Source: Planctomycetota bacterium
GTDB lineage: Bacteria; Planctomycetota; MHYJ01; JACQXL01
Length of the DNA stretch: 64,000 bases
Direction: 5' to 3'
NCBI GenBank assembly: GCA_016235865.1
Contig: JACRIK010000033.1
Span: forward strand, 47,083 to 111,082
Below are positions 23,548-32,300 of the stretch, in pieces (the stretch's first letter is position 1; every line of letters starts with the position of its first letter). A program made the translations under genes and the position numbers. Under the pieces are notes generated by a model. It saw only the letters and a list, made by a program, of their open reading frames with translations. It did no database searches and had not been told where the DNA came from.

Positions 23548-24330
23548 TTATTTATCCTTGGTCTCGAATTCGGCGTCTATGATGTTGTCGCCGTCCTTGC
23601 CTTTGCCTTTTTCACCACTGGGCGGTTGCTCCTGCTGAGGGGGTTCTTGGGTTCCCGACATATCGTCGGGACTACGCTCGCCTTGGAAAGAGCTCGCTCC
23701 GCCTGCCTGACCGCCGGTCTGTTTGTTGGCCTGTTCATACAATTTCTGAGCCAGGGTATGGCTGGATTTGGTTAGTTCCTCCATAGCGCTTTTGATTTCG
23801 GCTACGTCTTCCTTTTCCTTGGCTTTCTTGAGCCGCTCCAGCGCGGAGTTAATCTTGCCTTTTTCGTCCGGAGTGACTTTGTCGCCTAATTCGGCTACGG
23901 TATTTTCCGAGGAGTAGATTAACTGGTCGGCCTGGTTGCGCGCCTCGGCCAGCGATTTCCGCTGCTTGTCGTTCTCGGCATATTGTCCGGCGTCCTTGAC
24001 CATCCGTTCCACCTCGTCCTTGGCCAGTCCTGAAGACGCCTGGATAACGATGGACTGCTTTTTGTTGGTGGCCTTATCAAGCGCCGCGACATTGAGTATG
24101 CCGTTGGCGTCTATGTCAAATGTTACCTCGATTTGTGGCACGCCGCGCCGCGCGGCCGGAATCCCGGCCAGGCGGAACTTGCCCAGGGTCCGGTTGTCGG
24201 ACGCCATCTCGCGTTCGCCCTGGAGGATGTGGATTTCCACCTCGGTCTGGCTGTCGGCCGCGGTGGAGAATATCTCTTTCTTGCTGGTCGGAATCGTGGT
24301 ATTGCGGGGTAATCCGGGGACACGTACCAA
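23548..24330 (-). pseudogene. dnaK: truncated second copy of dnaK (substrate-binding domain and tail only)
   Basis: From about residue 10 the 260-codon frame is nearly identical in protein and DNA to residues about 407-659 of the intact dnaK at 26523-28502. The whole ATPase domain is missing. The homology stops abruptly at about 24306, and the frame upstream is unrelated, with only a TTG start and no ribosome-binding site. The substrate-binding part has only a few substitutions (for example AKDEVER for AKEEVER, AENDKQRK for AEQDKQRK) and no stop codon, so the duplication is recent or the frame is maintained. In the Gly-rich tail the copy carries a palindromic element (23652-23682) where the intact gene has [19 protein letters not shown]. 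Probably not a functional chaperone; a free substrate-binding fragment cannot be excluded. Confidence 0.7.
23652..23682. repeat. palindromic element within the dnaK copy
   Basis: CCCGACATATCGTCGGG (23654-23670) followed by ACTACGCTCG belongs to the CCCGAnnnnnTCGGGACT family. The intact dnaK lacks it at the same place. Confidence 0.7.
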
Positions 24331-24365
24331 TTTCTGACCAATCCGCAGTATTTTTCAAATCCAGC

Positions 24366-24393
24366 TTGACTAAACCATAATAATAGTTATATT
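24366..24393 (+). promoter_or_regulatory. possible promoter for the 24565 gene
   Basis: TTGACT (24366-24371), 16-nt spacer, TATATT (24388-24393). The leader to the gene would be about 165 nt and include the palindrome at 24467-24550. Confidence 0.35.
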
Positions 24394-24442
24394 ATATTGG
24401 GAGAGGGATTTACTAATTAATCCTTGACTGTTTATAAAACAA

Positions 24443-24550
24443 GCCCCCGCCGTAAGCGGGGGCCTAACTCGCTGTCCCTTGCGGGATTCTATTATAATGG
24501 AGTCCCGTAGGGATAACGCCCCCGACTCCATCTGGGGACTAACAGCGAGT
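24443..24550. repeat. nested palindromes in the leader of the 24565 gene
   Basis: CCCCCGCCGTAAGCGGGGG (24444-24462) is followed by an 84-bp unit bounded by ACTCGCTGT (24467-24475) and ACAGCGAGT (24542-24550). That unit holds further CCCTTGCGGG and CCCGTAGGG hairpins. Another MITE-like arrangement. Confidence 0.6.
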
Positions 24551-24564
24551 AAGAAAGGCATTTT

Positions 24565-24999
24565 ATGGCCTACAAATCATTCAAGAGCAAGCAACGTTGG
24601 GAGGCATTCGGCGACAAGCCCGTTATCAGTATCCTTTCCACCGGTCTCATCTGCCTTAACAAGGTTTGTTACGATACATACATCAAGCCGACCAACTGCG
24701 GCTATGTGAAACTTTATTATAACCCGGACGAGAAAAAGATTGCTTTTGAGATGCGCCCGGCCAAGGCATACGGCGAGCCGGTATTCCTGGTTACGATGGC
24801 CAAGACCGGACCCATCGCCATCGTCAATGCCAGGTCGTTCCTGAAGCAGTGTGGCATAAAATATAATGAAAAATCCAGGTCTTATTTGGTCTACCCTGTC
24901 CCCCTGCCTGAAGCTGCATCGGGATATAAGCGCAAGTGGAGCGAGATACCCAGAGGCATTGAGATTCGCCTTACTGATGAGTATAGTAGTCCGGAATAA
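24565..24999 (+). CDS. hypothetical protein, 144 residues
   Basis: AAAGG lies 8 nt before the ATG. The product is a mixed alpha/beta soluble protein without signal or membrane segments. Segments such as KPVISILSTGLICLNKVCY and VKLYYNPDEKKIAFEMRP suggest beta strands and a small DNA/RNA- or metabolite-binding fold, but I recognise no family. It stands alone between a dnaK fragment and a minisatellite, so it may belong to an accessory island. Confidence 0.55.
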   Translation: MAYKSFKSKQRWEAFGDKPVISILSTGLICLNKVCYDTYIKPTNCGYVKLYYNPDEKKIAFEMRPAKAYGEPVFLVTMAKTGPIAIVNARSFLKQCGIKYNEKSRSYLVYPVPLPEAASGYKRKWSEIPRGIEIRLTDEYSSPE

Positions 25000-25047
25000 A
25001 AAATTCGTAAGGGTGGATATACCAAGATAGAGCGTAGCCTCCCGTCA

Positions 25048-25530
25048 GGGACAAGACGGTATGAGTATAGACACAAGACAGTATAGGTATAGACCAAAGA
25101 CGTTAGGGGGATAGACCAAAGGCAATAGGGGTGTAGAGCAAAGGCAGTATAGGGATAGGTCAAAGGCAGTATGGGTGTAGGCCAAAGGCAGTATGGGGAC
25201 AGGCCAAAGGCAGTATAGGGATAGGCCAAAGGCAATATGGATGTAGAGCAAAGGTAGTATAGGGATAGAGCAAAGGCAGTATGGGGATAGACCAAAGGCA
25301 GTATAGGGACAGGCCAAAGGCAATATGGGTATAGACCAAAGACGGTAGGGGTATAGAGCAAAGGGAGTATAGGGATAGAGCAAAGACAGTATGGGGATAG
25401 ACCAAAGGTGGTATAGGGATAGGTCAAAGGCAGTATGGGGATAGACCAAAGGCAGTATAGGGGCAGGCCAAAGGTAATATGGGTATAGACCAAAGACGGT
25501 AGGGGTATAGAGCAAAGGGAGTATGGGGTG
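25048..25530. repeat. 22-bp minisatellite, about 22 units
   Basis: Imperfect units with the consensus GRCCAAAGGCAGTATRGGGATA repeat head to tail. A three-unit block (GGCAATATGGGTATA, GACCAAAGACGGTAGGGG, TATAGAGCAAAGGGAGTAT) occurs twice, showing higher-order duplication. With a 22-nt period every minus-strand frame stays open as a 22-residue repeat (CLWPIPILPL-like); I read this as an artefact. No unique spacers, so not CRISPR. Confidence 0.88.
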
Positions 25531-25596
25531 AGGTGGGAGAGGGGGGTAGGATAACTCCTGTTTTGCCTAACCCTATAATTTACAGGAGATATAAAA

Positions 25597-26436
25597 ATGG
25601 GGCAAATTAAGTTTAAAACCAGCTTGGTTGCGCCGTATTTTACCGAGGCGCCTTCGGAAATCAAGGAGAACTGGCTGAAAAAGATGATAGCGAATAGGCA
25701 AAAGACCTTTCGCGGTCTGAAAAAGGCCATCAAGACCCAAAAGGATTTTAAGGAAAAGATTGCCAAACCGGCCCAGAAAGGGATTGCCTCTTTCATTAAT
25801 CCGGAATATATTACCAGGGGCGGCCGGAGTTACCAGAATATAATGGACAAGACCAAAGATAGTTTTGGCCGGTCTGTAAAGCACTATTTCCAAAAACGGA
25901 AAGACGCCTTTGAGAGCGGGAAATATGAGGAGAAGTTGGAATCCGGTCAAAATGAATATGCCCGTCAGTGGTGCAGATACCTTGGACCGCTTAGGGGCTA
26001 TAAGAAAGATAACATATTAGGGCTTCCCGCAATGGCCATAATGGCCCTGACCGGAGCGAAAGGCCTTGTGTCTTACCTGAGAGAACGAAAGGTTCAAGTG
26101 GATGGCGAATCGGTAAATATCATCACCCCTGAGAAACTCAACCAATTCAAGCGTCGGCTGAACGGCCGGATTGTCCATTGGGGCAGTGAGATAATCACCT
26201 TGGACTATGAAGTCACGGTCATCACGCGGGCCAATGAGGAATTAAATGAATTGGTTAACGAATATCGCCGCCCCGAAATTGCGACGTTCAGTCCTGCGGG
26301 CGCTTCGTCCCGATTAGGTCGGGATTCCGCTGTCGCTTCACATATCGACTTTATAATAGAAAAGATTCCGAATCCGGCCAAGCCGGGTGAACGGATAAAA
26401 CAATTGGGATTGGATATCAGTATAGTTGTGGAATAA
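25597..26436 (+). CDS. hypothetical protein, 279 residues, basic N-terminal half
   Basis: ACAGGAGATATAAAA precedes the ATG. The N-terminal half is very basic and helical (KKMIANRQKTFRGLKKAIK), the centre has a hydrophobic helix (ILGLPAMAIMALTGAKGLVSYL), and the C-terminal half looks beta-rich (VHWGSEIITLDYEVTVIT). I do not recognise it. Residues about 228-248 (PEIATFSPAGASSRLGRDSAV) are encoded by a palindromic repeat. It is the second orphan gene of the accessory block beside dnaK. Confidence 0.55.
   Translation: MGQIKFKTSLVAPYFTEAPSEIKENWLKKMIANRQKTFRGLKKAIKTQKDFKEKIAKPAQKGIASFINPEYITRGGRSYQNIMDKTKDSFGRSVKHYFQKRKDAFESGKYEEKLESGQNEYARQWCRYLGPLRGYKKDNILGLPAMAIMALTGAKGLVSYLRERKVQVDGESVNIITPEKLNQFKRRLNGRIVHWGSEIITLDYEVTVITRANEELNELVNEYRRPEIATFSPAGASSRLGRDSAVASHIDFIIEKIPNPAKPGERIKQLGLDISIVVE
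26297..26340. repeat. palindromic element in frame inside the 25597 gene
   Basis: TCCCGATTAGGTCGGGATTCCGCTG belongs to the CCCGAnnnnnTCGGGACT family; frame preserved. Confidence 0.6.
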
Positions 26437-26437
26437 T

Positions 26438-26522
26438 GGGACGCCCCGATGTAGTATCGGGACGTCCCTTAATAATCATATCCGCCAGAGGCGGATCTAA
26501 TAGTCCCGCCTGAAGCGGGACT
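26438..26522. repeat. three consecutive palindromes immediately after dnaK
   Basis: GGGACG-CCCCGATGTAGTATCGGG-ACGTCCC (26438-26468), ATCCGCCAGAGGCGGAT (26480-26496) and AGTCCCGCCTGAAGCGGGACT (26502-26522). The last begins at the dnaK stop codon. They probably serve as the 3' end of the dnaK message. Confidence 0.7.
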
Positions 26523-28502
26523 CTAAGATTTATCCTTGGTCTCGAATTCGGCGTCTATGATATTGTCGCCTTCCTTGCCTTTACCCTTTTCGCCACTGGG
26601 CGGTTGCTGTTGAGGTGGCTCTTGTCCCTGCTCAAATCCGCCACCCATCGGCCCGCCGGCATCTGGGCCAGCGCCGGGTCCTGCCTGGCCGCCGGTCTGT
26701 TTGTTGGCCTGTTCGTATAACTTTTGAGCCAGGGTATGGCTGGATTTGGTCAGTTCTTCCATAGCGCTTTTGATTTCGGCCACGTCGTCTTTTTCCTTGG
26801 CTTTCTTTAACCGTTCCAGCGCGGAGTTAATCTTGCCTTTTTCGTCCGGGGTGACCTTGTCGCCTAATTCAGTCACGGTATTTTCCGAGGAGTAGATTAA
26901 CTGGTCGGCCTGGTTGCGCGCCTCGGCCAGCGATTTCCGCTGCTTGTCCTGTTCGGCGTATTGCCCGGCGTCCTTGACCATCCGTTCCACCTCTTCCTTG
27001 GCCAGTCCGGAAGACGCCTGGATGACGATGGACTGCTTTTTGTTGGTGGCCTTATCAAGCGCCGCGACATTGAGTATGCCGTTAGCGTCAATGTCAAATG
27101 TTACCTCGATTTGGGGCACGCCGCGCCGCGCGGCCGGAATCCCGGCCAGGCGGAACTTGCCCAGGGTCCGGTTATCGGATGCCATCTCGCGTTCGCCCTG
27201 GAGGATGTGGATTTCCACCTCGGTCTGGCTGTCGGCCGCGGTGGAGAATATCTCTTTCTTGCTGGTCGGAATCGTGGTATTGCGGGTGATTAACGGGGTC
27301 CGGATGCCGCCCATGGTTTCTATACCTAAGGTCAGGGGCGTCACGTCCAGGAGCAGGATGTCCTTGATGTCGCCTTTCAAGACCGCGCCCTGGATAGCCG
27401 CGCCCACCGCCACCACCTCGTCAGGATTGACCGAGCGATTGGGTTCTTTCTTGAAGTATTCTTTGACCAGTTCCTGGACGCGCGGGATTCTGGTTGAGCC
27501 GCCCACCAGGACCACCTCGTCCAGTTCTTCGGGCTTGAGTTTGGCGTCGGCCAGCGCCTGCTTGCACGGCGCCAGCGACGAGACCAGCAGGTCTTCGATG
27601 AGTTGCTCCAGCTTGGCCCGGGTAATGGTCAGCTGGAGATGTTTCGGGCCGGTGCTGTCAGCCGTGATAAAGGGCAGGTTGACCTCGGTCTGGACCGAGG
27701 ATGACAGTTCGCACTTGGCGCGTTCGCAGGCCTCTTTCAGGCGCTGTAATGCCATCTGGTCTTTGCGCAGGTCAATGCCTTCCTTTTTCTTGAATTCGTC
27801 AGCCACGAAATTAATCAGGCGCTGGTCAAAATCATCGCCGCCCAGATGGGTATTGCCGTTGGTGGACAGGACCTCGACCACGCCGTCGCCCACTTCCAGG
27901 ACTGAGACGTCGAAGGTGCCGCCGCCCAAATCATAGACGGCCACCTTTTCGTTCTTCTTCTTATCCAATCCGTAGGCCAGTGCCGCGGCGGTCGGCTCGT
28001 TGATGATGCGCTTGACGTCCAGGCCGGCGATTTTTCCGGCGTCCTTGGTGGCCTGGCGCTGTGAGTCGTTGAAATATGCCGGCACGGTAATGACCGCGTC
28101 AGTCACCTTTTCGCCCAGGTATGCCTCGGCGGTTTCTTTGAGTTTCTGGAGAATCATGGCCGAGATTTCCGGCGGCGAATACTGCTTGCCCCGGGCCTCC
28201 ACCTTGACCATTTCATCGCCTGAGCCGACCACCTTGTAGGGAACCATCTTTTCCTCCTGGGCTACTTCGGAGCGCCGGCGGCCCATAAAGCGCTTGATGG
28301 AATAGACGGTATTGGCCGGGTTGGTGATGGCCTGGCGCTTGGCTAATTGTCCGACCAGCCGTTCGCCCTTGTCCGTGAATGCCACGATGGACGGGGTCAG
28401 CCGTCCGCCTTCGGCGTTGGTGATGACGGTGGTCTCGTTGCCTTCGCGCACGGCCACGACTGATAAAGTGGTGCCCAAATCAATGCCTATAGTTTTTCCC
28501 AT
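26523..28502 (-). CDS. dnaK: molecular chaperone DnaK (Hsp70)
   Basis: The 659-residue protein is complete. The ATPase domain begins [13 protein letters not shown] and contains [41 protein letters not shown] and [14 protein letters not shown]. Next come the interdomain linker ([15 protein letters not shown]), the substrate-binding domain, the helical lid and a Gly/Gln-rich tail ending EEVD-like ([12 protein letters not shown]). It folds client proteins in the cytoplasm with DnaJ and GrpE, neither of which is adjacent. The ATG at 28502 has AAGGAG 6 nt upstream; the frame continues 13 codons further without support. A consensus promoter lies about 190 nt upstream. A truncated duplicate is at 23548-24330. 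Confidence 0.97.
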   Translation of the reverse strand: MGKTIGIDLGTTLSVVAVREGNETTVITNAEGGRLTPSIVAFTDKGERLVGQLAKRQAITNPANTVYSIKRFMGRRRSEVAQEEKMVPYKVVGSGDEMVKVEARGKQYSPPEISAMILQKLKETAEAYLGEKVTDAVITVPAYFNDSQRQATKDAGKIAGLDVKRIINEPTAAALAYGLDKKKNEKVAVYDLGGGTFDVSVLEVGDGVVEVLSTNGNTHLGGDDFDQRLINFVADEFKKKEGIDLRKDQMALQRLKEACERAKCELSSSVQTEVNLPFITADSTGPKHLQLTITRAKLEQLIEDLLVSSLAPCKQALADAKLKPEELDEVVLVGGSTRIPRVQELVKEYFKKEPNRSVNPDEVVAVGAAIQGAVLKGDIKDILLLDVTPLTLGIETMGGIRTPLITRNTTIPTSKKEIFSTAADSQTEVEIHILQGEREMASDNRTLGKFRLAGIPAARRGVPQIEVTFDIDANGILNVAALDKATNKKQSIVIQASSGLAKEEVERMVKDAGQYAEQDKQRKSLAEARNQADQLIYSSENTVTELGDKVTPDEKGKINSALERLKKAKEKDDVAEIKSAMEELTKSSHTLAQKLYEQANKQTGGQAGPGAGPDAGGPMGGGFEQGQEPPQQQPPSGEKGKGKEGDNIIDAEFETKDKS

Positions 28503-28564
28503 ATAAAACTCCTTTTTAGAGCCAGTTAAACAGACAGACACGAAGTGGCTGTATGTTGTTACTG

Positions 28565-28606
28565 GGTCTTATCCCGATGAGTCCCACAGGGACGACATCG
28601 GGGCTT
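28565..28606. repeat. palindrome in the dnaK leader
   Basis: ATCCCGATGAGTCCCACAGGGACGACATCGGGG: nested arms CCCGATG...CATCGGG and GTCCC...GGGAC, part of the CCCGA/TCGGG family and located in the 5' untranslated region. Confidence 0.6.
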
Positions 28607-28647
28607 TCCTTTATCTAACCATAATATACATTATTCCGCCTAACTCT

Positions 28648-28665
28648 CCTTGACTTAGGTCAAGG
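28648..28665. promoter_or_regulatory. perfect dyad downstream of the dnaK promoter, possible operator
   Basis: CCTTGAC-TTAG-GTCAAGG, a 7-4-7 exact inverted repeat, lies about 25-45 nt downstream of the expected transcription start. It is not the CIRCE/HrcA element (TTAGCACTC-N9-GAGTGCTAA). It could be a repressor site; inference only. Confidence 0.4.
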
Positions 28666-28697
28666 GACACGCAATTTTACCGGTTCCGCAATCAATG

Positions 28698-28726
28698 AGT
28701 ATATATTAAGTGCGCGGGTTTGTCAA
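28698..28726 (-). promoter_or_regulatory. consensus sigma70 promoter of dnaK
   Basis: Minus strand TTGACA (28721-28726), exact 17-nt spacer, TATACT (28698-28703). Confidence 0.75.
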
Positions 28727-28776
28727 GTAAAAATGAAACCGCAGATGAACACAGATAAACACGGATAATCAGCGTT

Positions 28777-29268
28777 CTATTTCTTTTCTTTCGCCTTATT
28801 AATTTCCTCTTCCGGCACGCCGAGTTTCCTTAATGCTTTCTCGGCGGCTTCATATACATCGTTGCCTTTATAATCAAGAAACTTCTTTATCTCAGGGATG
28901 GATTTCTTATCTCCCAATTTAGCAAGCGCAGTAATAGCAGCTTTACAGCAAATTGGGTTTTGACCAGTAAGAAATTTTCGTATTTCCGGGATAGATTCTT
29001 TGTCTTCTAAATTGCCGAGAGCAGATATGCATGCACTTTGTAACACTACTTCGTCATCGTGAAGCAATTTACGGATTTCCGGGATAGATTCTTTGTCGCC
29101 AGATTCTCCAAGGATAAGGACATTATGATAACAGACACGTTTATCTTTATTATGAAGTTCATGACGTGTATAATAAATAGAATTACGGTACCAGACGAAT
29201 CCGGTTATGGCGATTACGACAAGAGTAATCTCGCCTATCAAAATAATCCATTTGGTTCGTGTGGTCAT
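28777..29268 (-). CDS. membrane-anchored HEAT-repeat protein
   Basis: The 163-residue protein has an N-terminal hydrophobic helix (residues about 7-27, IILIGEITLVVIAITGFVW) followed by three regular HEAT repeats. The recurring phrase GDKESIPEIRKxL is seen at about residues 53-68, 87-101 and 117-133. HEAT repeats mediate protein binding; the anchor suggests a periplasmic location. It is 44 nt upstream of, and co-oriented with, the M1-M28 peptidase gene, so the two may share a transcript. Specific role unknown. Confidence 0.7.
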   Translation of the reverse strand: MTTRTKWIILIGEITLVVIAITGFVWYRNSIYYTRHELHNKDKRVCYHNVLILGESGDKESIPEIRKLLHDDEVVLQSACISALGNLEDKESIPEIRKFLTGQNPICCKAAITALAKLGDKKSIPEIKKFLDYKGNDVYEAAEKALRKLGVPEEEINKAKEKK

Positions 29269-29311
29269 ATTTTAATCTGCGTAATCTGTGCAATCTGTGG
29301 TTTCCGACTAC

Positions 29312-32300
29312 CTATTTCCCACCCGGACGGCCGCCTGGATGCCCGCCGCCCATGCCTCCACCCATTCCACCCATGCCGGACGGGAACGGGACTTCCACTT
29401 CCTTGGGCAAAGGGAATGTTATGCTGGAATTGGCAATATCCAGCAGGGCTGCGGATACCAGATTGATGGCGTTATCAATCTTCTCGATGTCGAGCTTGTC
29501 GGCCGTGTCGTTGACAGTATGCTGTTCCATAAAACGGCTGGAGGTGAAGTTGAGGGACGGTATCTTCTCCTCGTAAAATGAATAATAGTCCGAGCCGAAC
29601 TTGAAGGTGAATTCGATATTATCCTTGAGGGTCAGGGGTAGTCTGGATTGGCCATTGGCTTTTTTAATGACATCGTAGATCTCAGGATTTCTCAGCACGC
29701 CCATGACAGTAAGTTCGGTCGGATTGCCCCGGCCGAGCATATCCATATTTAACATAGCAATGGTCTTGGACGGCGCGGTATTGTGTTTAGCATAGTATCT
29801 GGAGCCAAAGAGCCCCATTTCCTCGGCGCCGAATGCCACGAATACGATATTGCGTTTGGGTTTTATGCCGGAGCGGGCCAGGGTCTCGGCAATGGACAGC
29901 AGTCCGGCCACGCCTGAGGCGTTATCATTGGCGCCCGGGAAATATTTACCGTCTGCGGTTGAACCGAGATGGTCATAATGCGCGCCCAGGACCACGCTGG
30001 CCAGCAGTTCGCCCTTGAGCGTTGCAACTACATTATATGTAGTGCAGTCTTTGGCCCAGGTGGTATCAGTGGTGATGCCAACTGTGGCCGGCGCGGCCAG
30101 CAGTTCCTTGGCCACCTCTTCGGTTACTACCACGGCCGGCAATATGGGGTCGGTAGCGACTCTTGATTGCCCGCCCAGGATAACGAAACGCAGGGTCAGA
30201 TTGGATGCCGCGGCCTCCGGCGACCTGAGCCGTTTCTGGATGGCCTCGGACGGGAATTCCTGCCAGACCGCGCTGTCGTCTGCCAGGCCCTTGGCTGAAA
30301 CAACGACGATGCCCTTGGCGCCGCGGTTCTTGGCGTTGGCGGCCTTGAGGATTGATGACGAGTATTTGGCGGCGGTGATAGTGCCTGAGACAACCAGTTG
30401 GACCAGCGGCTCGGGCAGTCCGGCCTTGACCACGACTATCTTGTCCCTGACGTCAATGCCTTTGTAGTCGTCATATTTGAATTCTTCGGCGGTGACGCCG
30501 TAGCCGGCCGCCACCAGCGCGCCGTTGACTTCGCCGTTAGCGCTTAAATTAAGGGGCAGGAAATCCTTGCCCAGGGTGTACGGCTTGATTTCCCATTTGT
30601 CGGTTGGCTTCATCCCCAAGGCGGTCTTCTGGCCCAGTTTCTGCATCTGGATATCAAAGGGCTGGAGTTCGGTGGCCAAGCCGTATTTCCGAAATTCAGC
30701 GGCGATGTATTCAGCCGCGGCCTTGTCGCCTTCAGCGCCGGCAGCCCGGCCGGCTAACGCCGGAGATGCCAGAAAGGCGCAGTGTTTCCGGATGGCATCC
30801 AAGCGGGGGTTTTGGGCCGGCGCCGGAGTGGGCGCTGCCTGGGTAATCTGGTCGCCGGTAAAGCTGTATTCCAGCGAGTTGAACGGGGCATTGAAATCGC
30901 CCTTGCGGATCATCTGGCCCTGCTCAAAGATGATATAGTTGTCCCAGCGGTAGAAGAATATGACCCGGGCCGGCCGCTCGGACGCCTGCTGGGACAGGCC
31001 CATAAAAAGGGTGATGTATTTCTTGCTGTTATACGGGCTCCAGCACGAGGCCATGACCGCCTGGCCGGGCGAGTTATAGGTGGTGTTGTTGATGACGAAG
31101 CCGTCCTTCATCAGTTTGAAATTATCGGGCTTGAACCTGGCCTCGTTCATCAACTGGGCCGCGGCCAGATTGATGGCCGGCGAGCCGAGAATCATGAGCG
31201 AATTATTATTTAGGTCGGCCTGGACGAACTCGCTGTCCGCCTTCATGGCCGCTTTTTGGTTTCCGGCTACCCGTTCGGCCACCTTTTTATAGAGGGCGTT
31301 TTCCTCGGGCGTTCCGGCCGAGGGATAAACCACCAGGAGATTCTTGTCGCCCATGGTGGCGCCCAGGCAGGGCCAGAGTTCCTTGTCCTTGAGCCGGCGG
31401 AAGATGTTGTAGTCCGGGTCAACGGCCAGTGACAGCGGTTTACCGGACTTGACCTCGATGGTCTTTGGGTCTACGAGGTTGGACACCTCGACGATACTTT
31501 CTTCCTTGCCCTGGTCAGTAGTGACGACCACCGGCAGCATTATTTTGAATGGCGGGACCGTATTCTGCCTGATGGTAAATGAGACATTCTGTTTGTCGAG
31601 TGATACATTTTCCAGTGCCAGGTCCGGGATGCCGGTCCGGTCCAGCCACTGGTCAAAGAACCACTGGAGTTTCTGGCCCGAGGTCTTTTCAAAGGCGAAC
31701 TGGAAATCCTCCCAGTTGGCTTTGTTGCCGCCTTTTTCCTTGATGACCAGGCGCAGGGCATCGACGAACGCCTTATCGCCCATCATCTTCCGGAGCATAT
31801 GGAACATGGCCGATGGCTTGCCGTAGCCGATTTCGTTGTCGATTTCGGCCTGCTTGCCCACGAAGGTCCGGACCGGCTTGTCATTGCCTTCGTTGACAAA
31901 GGCCGAGAACTTGACGCAGTTAATCCGGCGGTAATTCAGGGCGTCAACCGGGGTTTTCTTGAGTTCCAGGAAATAATAATTGGAGCAGTAGGTGGTCAGG
32001 CCCTCGCACCAGTTGCCGCGCGATTCGTCGACATTGACGTAGTTGCCCCACCAGCAGTGCATTATTTCGTGGCCCAGCCCGCCTTCGTTGGCGTGCCGGC
32101 CCATCATGATTACATCCGTGCCGAGCAGGGTATATGAAGGCATGCCGTAGCCGGTGGTGAAGAAATTCTCCACGATGGAGAAGGACTTGAATGGATAGGG
32201 CGTGAGAAAGGTCGGGAAGAGCGCCAGGAAATTCTTGGCCGCCTCGATATGCGCCTGGGCAAACTGCTGGGAGTCCTTGTAGAAATAAGACGCCACCCGG

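Noticed and set aside
25048..25530. CRISPR array
   Set aside because: Units are directly adjacent with no unique spacers, and no cas genes are present. The same applies to the other arrays.
24891..25796. Long minus-strand frames of Tyr/Pro/Leu-rich repeats (for example PYCLWPIPILPL)
   Set aside because: All three minus frames are open across the 22-bp minisatellite, as expected for a repeat unit lacking minus-strand stops. The frames also overlap two better-supported genes.
26914..27936. 340-codon plus-strand frame antisense to dnaK
   Set aside because: Shadow of a strongly conserved gene; Ser/Arg-rich composition and no ribosome-binding site.
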